64,000 nt of DNA from Chondrus crispus (Eukaryota > Rhodophyta > Florideophyceae > Gigartinales > Gigartinaceae). Numbering within the stretch: the stretch's first letter is position 1; the number at the start of each line of letters is the position of its first letter. Location: contig NW_005179041.1 in assembly GCF_000350225.1 (NCBI RefSeq), forward strand, positions 1 through 64,000. Reading direction: 5' to 3'. Shown here piece by piece: positions 27,637 to 35,392 of this stretch. The notes under the pieces were generated by a model, which was not told where the DNA came from, did no database searches, and was given only the letters and a program-made list of their open reading frames with translations. Both the position numbers and the translations under genes were made by a program.

Positions 27637-28528
27637 ATGGCTCCCACCGCCCTCGTCTCCCTGCTACTGCTGCTACCGCTGGCCCTAGNNNNNNNNNNNN
27701 GGGAACCCTGCCGTGGACCTTCCGCGCAGCGGCATCTGCCGCTCGCTTCCGCGCCCGCCGCCGGCCTGCACGGTCGCGCTGTGCTCCCGGCGCGGCGGCG
27801 GCGCCGTGTGCGCCGTCACCACGCCCACCCGCCTCGTCGCCACGTGCCGCGCGTGGGCCGCCCGCACGGACGTCGGCGGCGTCGGCCCGGACTGCTCCTT
27901 CGCGTGCACGGAGGAGTGCATGACGCCGCGCCTGGTCGCGTCGGACGGCTCGGAGTACTGCAACCTGTGCAAGCTGCAAGCCGCCTCGTGCCGCGCGCGG
28001 TTCGCCTTCTTCGGCCCCGTGCGCGCGCCGGACGCGTGCCGCATGCGCCCGATCCCGCCGTTCGAGGCCGGGCGGTGCTGCGCCGAGCGCGGGATCGGGT
28101 GCCTGGGCAACGGAAGGCGCTGCTCGACGCTCGGGTCGCGCATCCGCCCGGTGCCGTGCAAGACGGGGCTCACGTGCGTCATCCGCGACTTTGGGTTCCC
28201 GGCCGCGGACGGCCCGAACAGCGGCCGCTGCCGCAGGGTCAGGAACGTGCGCAAGTGCTCCGTGGGGAGGTGCACGCGGTTCGGGCCTAGGCACGTGTGC
28301 GAGGTGCCGCTGCCGAGGGGGAGCGGGATCGTGAGCACGTGCCGCGCGTGGGCGAGGAGGAGCGACGGCAACCCCGGGCCGGACTGCTCGTTCGCGTGCA
28401 TTCTCATTTGTGCAGTCGGGGATGCGCGGCCGCTCGCGAGTAATGGGAAGAGGTTTTGCTCGATCTGTCAGCTGAGGCAGAAGAGCTGCACCACAGGGTT
28501 TAGGGTGTTTGGACCGGTTAGCCCGTGA
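27637..28528 (+). CDS. Secreted Cys-rich protein with two Kazal-like domains (gap in sequence)
   Basis: The ATG at 27637 has a strong context (CCACCATGG) and starts a classic signal peptide, MAPTALVSLLLLLPLAL. Twelve Ns (27689-27700) follow, and the frame resumes as GNPAVDLPRSGIC through to the stop at 28528. The mature part has about 29 Cys in 271 residues. Two similar segments end in Kazal-type signatures: LVASDGSEYCNLCKLQAASC (first) and PLASNGKRFCSICQLRQKSC (second), each preceded by CRAWA...GPDCSFAC and followed by F-x-V/F-FGPV. Between them lies another Cys-rich unit (CCAERGIGC, CKTGLTC). Kazal domains inhibit serine proteases. An extracellular inhibitor or defence role is inferred. The frames on the two sides of the Ns differ by one if the gap is really 12, so the gap length is approximate or hides a splice site. 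Confidence 0.7.
27689..27700. other. Assembly gap (12 N)
   Basis: A run of undetermined bases lies at the end of the signal-peptide coding sequence of the Kazal-like gene. GC-rich flanks explain the poor coverage. Confidence 1.
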
Positions 28529-29210
28529 GGGGGCGTGGTTGTTTGAGCTCCCTGGGATGGTATTGTATGTAGCTGCACGTTTTTTTTCTTAAAACGGTCT
28601 ATTCTCCTTCAGAGATGTTGGTGGGTGAGGTGATGTGTGACGACAAGCAGCACGATAGCAAAGGAAGTAGGCAGATGGGTGTCTATCTATTAAGTATCTA
28701 TTAAGGCCTAGTTAGGGGTTTCAGCCTACGAAGTATAGGCAATTCAGAGTGATATTGGGAGCACTGCATGTGTGCAGATGATTTAAATGCTTTATGCTTC
28801 GTGAGCAAGGCATTGTCTCATATCCATTCACATCGTTGAGACTGTCGATGTGGCGATGGTTGAGGTATGAGAGGGGAAGGATACTAAGGATACTGGACTA
28901 CAGTTGGCACTCCGGTGTACAGTATTATTTAGGTGGGCGGCGACGGCCGCTCTGTGACCTCACGCCATTCGGGTTGTCAGAATATAGCATAGTCAAGAGT
29001 CATTCTCCACTGTGCTCGCCCCTCGGCGACCGGCCGAGGTTCCGGCGCTAGCGGTCCCTGCCGCCACAGCAGCGGCAGGGCCTAATGGGTGTGACGATGG
29101 AGGCGCGGTGTCGGACGAAACTAATGACCGCTACGTGGTCTCGGCGTTAGCGGGGATCTACAAAGGTGAGCGCGGTCTGGTAGCCCGAGTAAACTTTACC
29201 TTTCTCCAAC
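28529..29210. other. 3' flank of the Kazal-like gene
   Basis: No supported gene. A T-run followed by TCTTAAAACGG at about 28580-28595 may lie in the 3' untranslated region. Short plus frames at 28794-29239 have no domains. Confidence 0.45.
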
Positions 29211-29262
29211 TCTCGTTGTTTGTCTCGGGACCAGATTGACAGAGACGCATGAAGATACAACC
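29211..29262. repeat. 52-bp perfect inverted repeat, right copy
   Basis: This is the exact reverse complement of 26337-26388. Its outer end runs directly into a 15-bp tandem repeat. Confidence 0.95.
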
Positions 29263-29312
29263 TCCAGAGATACAACCTCCAGAGATACAACCTCCAGAGA
29301 TACAACCTCTAG
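29253..29312. repeat. 15-bp tandem repeat, four copies
   Basis: AGATACAACCTCCAG is repeated four times (the last copy has one change). The first unit overlaps the outer 10 bases of the 52-bp inverted repeat, so the array probably grew from that end. Confidence 0.95.
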
Positions 29313-29810
29313 AGATATTCGCGATGCAATCAAAACTATAGCCAATCACAGATGACCATCTGCAACAAGGACTTAGTCAGGCAGTACTCATTACAGCCGC
29401 TCTTTACAGCCGCATTATTGGATGTAGACTCCGCCTCCGTCTCATTAATTAAAAAACTTCGGATCTTTGTCAAGGTGGCATTCGAAGGTTGCGTTGCCCT
29501 ACGGCCCCCGTCCATACCACTAGTTTTTCAGAAGATTGCGACAACTGGGCATGATCCTCAATATCACTACAGCCGATGTGTCCATGTTGCAACAAGTCTG
29601 AACGACAATGCATGAAGAGCACTACTCCGCCGATTGGCGTATACGAATGAATCCCAGAAAGGGAGGTGGGCACAACGTCTGGAAATTCTAATTTCGTTTA
29701 TGAGATCTCTCTGATTTGTGCGCTGCGTAATGTCGGGTGACCAGATGCCTATCAAAGCAACCTAAGAAAGGAAGAGAACAGCAGCAACTTCCGAGATGAC
29801 GAGAGAAGAG
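29313..29810. other. Spacer between inverted repeat and small secreted gene
   Basis: A plus frame (29352-29615, 87 aa) and overlapping minus frames occur, but none shows a domain or a signal peptide. The part nearest 29810 would be the 3' untranslated region of the minus-strand peptide gene. Confidence 0.4.
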
Positions 29811-30155
29811 CTACGAACGGTTGTACTGGCAGAAAGGGTCGTTTTCCTCCCACGGATAACAGCAGAATTCTAGACCAGGGGGATAGTTGCTCAGACCTAA
29901 TGAATGCGAAGAAGAAGTGAAACAAATTTAAGACGAGGTAGTGGACACAGATTCGAGAGTTTTTGGTGTGAGTTGCAGATTTCCATTGTCGCCCAAAAAC
30001 ATTTCCTGGATGATAGAACACTTACATTCATAGTCAAATTGGCGGTTAACCTTTCCAAGCTTGGCTCCAAGCTTGGGACGGCGAGGCTGCGCCGGAACAG
30101 CCGCAACTACGGCCACAAGACAGGCAAGGAGGCAGATGGCGAGGGAGAACTTCAT
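29811..30155 (-). CDS. Two-exon small secreted Cys-rich peptide
   Basis: The minus-strand ATG at 30155 starts MKFSLAICLLACLVAVVAAV, a textbook signal peptide, then PAQPRRPKLGAKLG. Exon 1 (30155-30026) ends at a strong donor, GTAAGT. A 129-nt intron (30025-29897) ends in a pyrimidine-rich tract and TTCATTAG. Exon 2 (29896-29811) continues in phase to give CLSNYPPGLEFCCYPW and FCQYNRS before TAG. The predicted precursor is 71 residues, with a mature part carrying four Cys in the pattern C-x10-CC-x9-C. Without splicing the frame runs on to 29928 and loses this pattern. The clean splice signals and the Cys spacing that appears only after splicing support the model. Family and function are unknown; an extracellular disulfide peptide (defence or signalling) is inferred. 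Confidence 0.7.
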
Positions 30156-30264
30156 AGTGCAGAGGCGAAGAATTTGGTGAAGTGAGAAACTATTTGCTGT
30201 TGCAGGCGATTTGCTGTTGCAGGGAAGGGATGAGTGGGGAGGTTCTGCTTTCCCAGCGCAAGGG

Positions 30265-30272
30265 TTTTATAC
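30265..30272 (-). promoter_or_regulatory. TATA box of the small secreted peptide gene
   Basis: GTATAAAA on the minus strand lies about 110 bp before the ATG at 30155. A repeated 28-bp segment sits directly upstream (30279-30306) and recurs at 30661-30688. Confidence 0.6.
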
Positions 30273-30278
30273 GTGTTT

Positions 30279-30306
30279 TGGGAAGTTGCATCCAAGCTAC
30301 AGCATA
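30279..30306. repeat. 28-bp promoter-proximal repeat, copy 1
   Basis: TGGGAAGTTGCATCCAAGCT plus eight more bases is repeated exactly at 30661-30688 in the same orientation. It lies just upstream of the TATA box of the minus-strand peptide gene. Confidence 0.95.
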
Positions 30307-30574
30307 GGCACGGCACTACTGCACTGCTTCCACATTGCGTGATCTACCCAAGGGTAGCCAGACCTGCGACTTTCTTCGTTCGTTGACCACCTGATACTAC
30401 GGACTCTGTATTATGGGTTTGGATATTGTACTGTTGATTGGGGCTCACAGAGGATGCCACACCAAGTTTTTATCACGAGAGGATCAATGACGGATGCAAT
30501 AGAAGTCAGTCCGTTAATCACCTGATTCCATCGAATAGCAAGTAGCGTTTTGTTTTTGTTTTTCACACGGGCCC

Positions 30575-30752
30575 ACAAACAATACTTACGCTGTCGTCCT
30601 GGAGTTTTTACATTCTCTGGAGATGGGTACACCAGATTCGTGTGTACTGTATGTGGTATGTGGGAAGTTGCATCCAAGCTACAGCATACAAACAATACTT
30701 ACGCTGTCGTCCTGGAGTTTTACATTCTCTGGAGATGGGTACACCAGATTCG
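30575..30752. repeat. Tandem duplication of about 66 bp
   Basis: Copy 1 is 30575-30640 and copy 2 is 30688-30752. They differ by one T in a T-run. The second copy of the 28-bp repeat lies between them. The pair looks like a local segmental duplication. Confidence 0.95.
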
Positions 30753-30802
30753 CTATGTGGTCCGGTACGCGAGAGAAAATGGCGTTGGCACTATTCTCGG
30801 GC

Positions 30803-30850
30803 GGGTTCTCCCTGGTTTTAAATAAACTTTTTTATCATACGCGATGTGCA
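30803..30850. repeat. Dispersed repeat, copy 2
   Basis: This is the inverted match of 11375-11422, with small length differences in A/T runs. Confidence 0.85.
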
Positions 30851-30859
30851 CCCCATTCT

Positions 30860-31134
30860 TGGGGGTCTCAGCACGGGGTCTGCATCATAAACACACCAAT
30901 CAAGACGCAACGCCGAGTCGAAGGGAGTTTGGATGCAAGACTTTGCCTTCATACAGTAAAAGGAGGGTGCTCTAAATGTCGGACAAAAACCTCAATATTA
31001 AAAGGAAAAAGTACTTGTAATTGTCAAGCAATCACCATTTTTTATGCCTTGCGACGGGAACACTCTCAGCCGTTCGTCTACTGGTCCCAGTACCAGGACT
31101 TGGCGAAAACAAGCACGGACAAAGACGAGGAGTG
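30860..31134 (+). other. Weak Cys-containing frame
   Basis: The end of a longer plus frame (30623-31135) reads VKGGCSKCRTKTSILKGKSTCNCQAI, a possible zinc-ribbon-like fragment with CxxC and CxC pairs. The upstream half of the frame is repeat sequence. It may be a transposase remnant. Not called as a gene. Confidence 0.25.
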
Positions 31135-31346
31135 AGGGCGTGTCTTAACAGGCTGGTTTTTGCTTGCCTTGCCCGGTTTTGCCAGGAATACTTTTAAATT
31201 CTTAACAAATACCGTATGCTTCTTAAGCCGTTGCTTTTCTTAAACACATAAATTAAAACGTAGGAGCCACTCATAGCACGCCAAATCACTTCTTTGAGCA
31301 AAGCAAAGCAAACCGCAGCAAAACGGGGCATGTTAAGACACACCCT
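31135..31346. mobile_element. Short MITE (212 bp)
   Basis: AGGGCGTGTCTTAACA at 31135-31150 pairs with TGTTAAGACACACCCT at 31331-31346 with one mismatch. The interior has no coding frame and includes further GCAAAGCAAAGC-type sequence. The superfamily is unknown. Confidence 0.7.
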
Positions 31347-32851
31347 GAGATTGAAGCGCGCGGACACTTTTGCACCCCAACCGCGCACAAAGATCGGACA
31401 TCGAAGCAAATTAAAGAAAAATAGAAAAGTATGCCTGTTTTGTATTTTTGGGTTGTTACACTCTTACACGTAGCAAGCTGTGAGCAATCGATTGAGATAT
31501 TTTTTCTTTAATTTCAACCACGTCGTTCTGAGATACGGCGCACTGTCTGGCGCCGTTACGCGCGGCCGTGCACCTTGGCCCGTGTCGGAGATAATTTTCA
31601 AAATATTTTGCATGTCCGATCTTTTTGCTGTCCGACAATTGCAGCACCCCCCCTTTACTTGCTTCCGACTCGTGCAGGATTATCTCCATGCGAGATGTGA
31701 AGATACGGAATGGTACTGGAGTACACAACAGAGCAGGTGTTGATGCAATCTAAGATCCGTCGGAGGGATTATTGTTTTGCAATATGCCAATGGGGTCATT
31801 AACTATAGACCGACAAGGGCTAGGTACTGTACTTGCACGGTACACGTGCTGTCACGACTCTCTCGTGGACCGCTTTGTTGACAGATCATTCAGGGACTTT
31901 GGAGCTATTGGGTAACTGCCTCTCTTTTGCCTCCTGCCTCTCTCCGCCTTGCTCTCCTCCTTCGCCTTTCTGCAAACTGCAGCTCTCTCCTGCATTCATC
32001 CCTTATCCGGCGACAGTCGTCGCATTCCAGCGTTCGCCACGATTTCTGGTTGCGAATATTCGTTCGAATGCGTTATGTCCTTCCGCTTCCCGCAACCGAC
32101 AGGGGCGTGTGTCCAACATGAGTACGACGTTTCCACATGCAACCCGGGTTCGGTGTGGCGGTGTGGCGGGTGGGTCCTATCGGGTATGCACATCTACGAC
32201 GCTATGCTACAACAGTACTGTATGTACAGTACAGTACTGTACTACATTGCGAGCTTCCTTAGACACAAGTCGTTCGCCAAACATCGAGAACTCTGGATCA
32301 CAAGTTGCGTGATACAGTCGTTCTTCCATTTGAGATGTAAGGTAGCGGGCGCTTGGATGCAGTTGTCGAGGAGATGCAATCATCGAAAGTGTTATCACAT
32401 CAAACAGGCATGCTGGTTTTCTATCTCTGTAGTTTGATTGGGACACTTGGTCCAATATAGAGCCGTCGTTGTATCCCATGCCAGTTTCGGTTTTTCTTCA
32501 AATTGGTGTGACTTGTTCTGATTTTTTTTGAGGGTTTTTATGATAAAGCCAGTTCCCGTTGTAGTGTCTAGGTGACAAATGACCTCATATGGGGTCACTT
32601 TTCAACTTATTTTTCTCGACTTGTGCTACCGCGGGTAGCTCAACAAGATGGAAAAAAGATACTCTCGACACGGCAGTTGACTTCTGCGTTGTGGAAGGGT
32701 GGAGTTTGGTGAGATCTGCACGTGTTCTCCAGCCATTTTTAAAATGCCCAAAAAGGAGCCTTTTTTAACCAACCTCAAAACGTTTTATGTTGATATCTTC
32801 GAAACCAAAACGCCTTTTTAAAAAGTCAACTCATCATTGATACTTGATTAG
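31347..32851. other. Spacer with unassigned short frames
   Basis: A 90-residue minus frame (31728-31456) contains KIGHAKYFENYL and EIKEKISQSIAHSLLRV and could be a small gene, but I recognise no family. Plus frames at 31833-32437 are low in complexity. A dense palindromic patch of CAGTACTGTATGTACAGTAC and the like lies at 32213-32244. No gene is called. Confidence 0.4.
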
Positions 32852-33005
32852 ATTCTTAGTCTCTCTGTGCATTGACAACCGCCATCCCAATGTTTTGCAA
32901 GATGTTATTGCCGAGCGCGTATACGTTAAAGAAATGGTGTCCAAACTGAATGTTTTTAAAGTTTCGATTTAATTTGTATATTTTTGCAAAAAAAAAGCTG
33001 GCCTC
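32852..33005. repeat. Dispersed repeat flanking copia-1 (copy 2)
   Basis: This matches 25413-25568 in direct orientation. It is followed by the palindrome GCCTCATATGAGGC (33001-33014); a related TGACCTCATATG occurs before it (about 32579) and after it (33017), perhaps the ends of a small element. Confidence 0.85.
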
Positions 33006-33049
33006 ATATGAGGCCATGACTGACCTCATATGCGGTGAAATTGCTTGCC

Positions 33050-33069
33050 GTCTAGACAAGTGTCTAGAC
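33050..33069. repeat. 20-bp near-perfect palindrome
   Basis: GTCTAGACA-AG-TGTCTAGAC has 9-bp perfect arms with a 2-nt centre. It lies just beyond the 32852-33005 repeat. Confidence 0.95.
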
Positions 33070-33794
33070 GCTAGAGGATACGGTACCGTTGTACAGTATC
33101 ACTGTAGGGATGCAGATCGGGCAGGGGCTGTTGACAGCCATGACATCATGAGAGGCATGTGCACACACGTTGCACACGTACAACAGCGATCAACTCACCA
33201 CGATCGCATCCCTACTAGGAAGATAGGCACGAGACTGTGGTGACGAGACGATGACTCTCATTTACTTCCCTCACTCTCACTCATTCTAGGACTAGCGACC
33301 TAGCGCCGTCGTCTGTGCGGCGTTGTGGGCCGTGTATTACGTGTGCAGCGTGTGTGCATGACATGCACACACACTGCACACACACTGCACACGTAATATG
33401 CACGTAACATGCACTGCATGTATGGTTATCATTACAGAGACCCCAGTAATGTCGTCGAAAGGGGGCCTTGTGCTTCGCGTGCACTGCTCTCTGTACGATC
33501 AGGGAGCGGGATTGGCGCGCGGGGAAAAGGAGAGAAAGGATAGTATGAGAAGGGAAGTAGAGGGGGGGGTGAGTGATCCGGCGTTGCGCCTTCAGGGGTG
33601 AGAACGGGCTCCGGCTTGTGCCTTCGCAGACTAGAGTAGCGTAGAGTTGCTTGCTCGAGTTGTTTATTGTTCTGTCTCTCGGCGTGGGGAGCTCGGACGT
33701 GGGCGTAGTACATATAGGTCCATGTAAGCTTGCCGTCTGCGGGGACGGTAAGCTTACAGCCCATGTTCTGTAAGCACGCGGGATATCAATACCC
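33070..33794. other. Spacer with CA/TG simple repeats
   Basis: ACACAC/GCACAC-rich sequence with GCATG spacers covers about 33150-33185 and 33340-33420. Minus and plus frames here have no domains. An imperfect hairpin (GTAAGCTTGCCGT/ACGGTAAGCTTAC) lies at about 33725-33760, upstream of the next gene. Confidence 0.5.
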
Positions 33795-33816
33795 AAAAAG
33801 GTGCATGCACCTTTTT
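33795..33816. promoter_or_regulatory. 22-bp perfect palindrome in a promoter
   Basis: AAAAAGGTGCATGCACCTTT with its final TT is a perfect dyad about 35 bp upstream of the TATA-like element of the 33912 gene. It is a candidate operator for a dimeric regulator; the role is inferred from symmetry and position. Confidence 0.5.
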
Positions 33817-33849
33817 GTGCGGTGTTATCATATCAAATACGCCGTACAG

Positions 33850-33856
33850 TATATAT
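33850..33856 (+). promoter_or_regulatory. TATA-like box of the 33912 gene
   Basis: TATATAT lies 56 bp before the ATG at 33912, a spacing like that of the Kazal-like gene. Confidence 0.5.
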
Positions 33857-33911
33857 GCGCGTGCGCAACACTCCCTCCCATGGGCGTCGGACCTTCCGTA
33901 GTTGACACGAG

Positions 33912-35354
33912 ATGGCGCCACAGCGGAAGCGGAAGCGCAGGGGGGGTCGACGCCGTAGTCTCCGGGAGCACGAACAAGCGCCACACCAGCAAGTATCCCG
34001 CGCACCGGCGTCCCCTGCACAATCATCCCACGTTTCTACGCCTCGCGTCTCACCACCGCGCGTCTCATCTCCTCGCGTCGTGTCGCCTCGCGTCGTGCCG
34101 CCTCTCGTCGTGACATTATACGACCCGTTCGTTCGCGCTCCGTCTGTATCGCTGTCGGACAGGTATTCATGGCTACATTCGACGCCTTCGCTTTCGTCGC
34201 GGTCTTCGTTATCTTCGCGCGCTGTGTCTCCGGGACCTCCGCCGTCGCGAGCTTCATCATCATCCCGCGCCTTCTCATCTCGAAGTGCTGCGTCCCGCGC
34301 AGCATCGCTGCGCGGTGACGCGCCTTCGACCCCGCTGAGCGAGGCTTCCACGGCAGTTAAGGCGGCGGAACCTCTACCCAGGATTGAGCTGCGGGACGGC
34401 TCTCCTGTGGAACAGAGTGCCCCGCCTGGGGTTGCAAAACCGACTGCCGTGTATGAGGCCGCGGGGAGATGGTTGGTAGAGGCCATGGTGGTGGGTGAAG
34501 GAGAAGCCGGCAGTGGCGGGGCCAGGGGGATGCGGGGCGTGCCGCATGCAAGTGCGCAGGGCACTGCCCCGATGGAGGCGTTCCACGCCGTGGAGTGGGA
34601 CGCTAGAATCTTCGAAGGGGTTGGCGAAGGTGAGCTAACTTTGCAGACGTACCCGTTGCTGGGGTCGCGGGCTGCAGAGCGAAGCCAACCCTGGCCGCCT
34701 TGCGTCGTGCCAGCCCGACGTAGGGCTGCGTCAAGGCAGCTTCGGGAGGAGGGGGTTGCCAGGCACGTCCTAGAGTTCCTGCGGCGGAACCGGGGCGTGG
34801 TGGTCCGGGTTTCTGGAATTGGCGCACGTGAGGGAGTGGCTTGGCGCTCGTCGAGCCGACAACACCTCCCGGGGCAGCCAAGGTGCAATTCCGGAACGCA
34901 CGACTGTGTGAAGGCGGCCGTGATAAACGCTGCGTTCTCCTGCCGTGGTCTCGTGGCAGCGGAAGCGTTGGAGCAAGTGCTAAAGAAGGAGTCACGGATA
35001 TTACACAACTTCAGGGAGCTAGGAGTACTCTTTCAAAGGGCGCATGAATCGGTGACTGGCTGTCGCGTGGTGCGTGACGAGGAGGTTCAGAAGGCTATCC
35101 AGGGCGGCGAAAGGACAGCGCCCTTTCGTGTACTTGCAGCCAGGCGCACAGGGGTCTTCATCGTGCGGATTCTGGAAGAGAAGCGGGTGGATCACGCCGT
35201 CGTGGTGGATGCTTACAATGGGGTCATCATTGATTCCGAGGAACGAACGGCACTTGTGCTCTCAGCTGACAATCTTGCTAGATGTGGAGGTGACGGTGCA
35301 AAGAAGCTACGAGTGGTAGAGGTACGAGAGATAAGGGGTAGGAAGGGGAAATAA
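33912..35354 (+). CDS. 480-aa protein with a possible papain-like cysteine peptidase domain
   Basis: The first 20 residues are strongly basic (MAPQRKRKRRGGRRR). Residues about 30-140 are Ser/Pro/Arg-rich with short repeats (VSPPRVSSPRVVSPRVV), a disordered, possibly nuclear region. The C-terminal 160 residues are ordered: THDCVKAAVINAAF puts Cys332 at a helix start, and VDHAVVVDAYNGVIIDSEER puts His428 before a strand, with Asp433, Asn436 or Asp441 as third residue. SADNLARCGG follows. That Cys...His...Asp layout is typical of papain-fold peptidases (OTU, C39, transglutaminase types), but the family is not recognised, so this is pattern inference. The gene ends 38 bp from the stop of the reverse-strand copia-2 pol, tail to tail. 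It may be a host gene hit by copia-2 or an antisense cargo gene of that element. The frame is intact, GC-rich and has a TATA box. Confidence 0.55.
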   Translation: MAPQRKRKRRGGRRRSLREHEQAPHQQVSRAPASPAQSSHVSTPRVSPPRVSSPRVVSPRVVPPLVVTLYDPFVRAPSVSLSDRYSWLHSTPSLSSRSSLSSRAVSPGPPPSRASSSSRAFSSRSAASRAASLRGDAPSTPLSEASTAVKAAEPLPRIELRDGSPVEQSAPPGVAKPTAVYEAAGRWLVEAMVVGEGEAGSGGARGMRGVPHASAQGTAPMEAFHAVEWDARIFEGVGEGELTLQTYPLLGSRAAERSQPWPPCVVPARRRAASRQLREEGVARHVLEFLRRNRGVVVRVSGIGAREGVAWRSSSRQHLPGQPRCNSGTHDCVKAAVINAAFSCRGLVAAEALEQVLKKESRILHNFRELGVLFQRAHESVTGCRVVRDEEVQKAIQGGERTAPFRVLAARRTGVFIVRILEEKRVDHAVVVDAYNGVIIDSEERTALVLSADNLARCGGDGAKKLRVVEVREIRGRKGK

Positions 35355-35392
35355 AGCAAGCTGCTACGGAGGAGAGCGAATGGCGTTTAGAC

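Noticed and set aside
33281-33796. Minus-strand 171-aa frame near the CA repeats
   Set aside because: No domain; composed of simple-repeat translation and mixed sequence.
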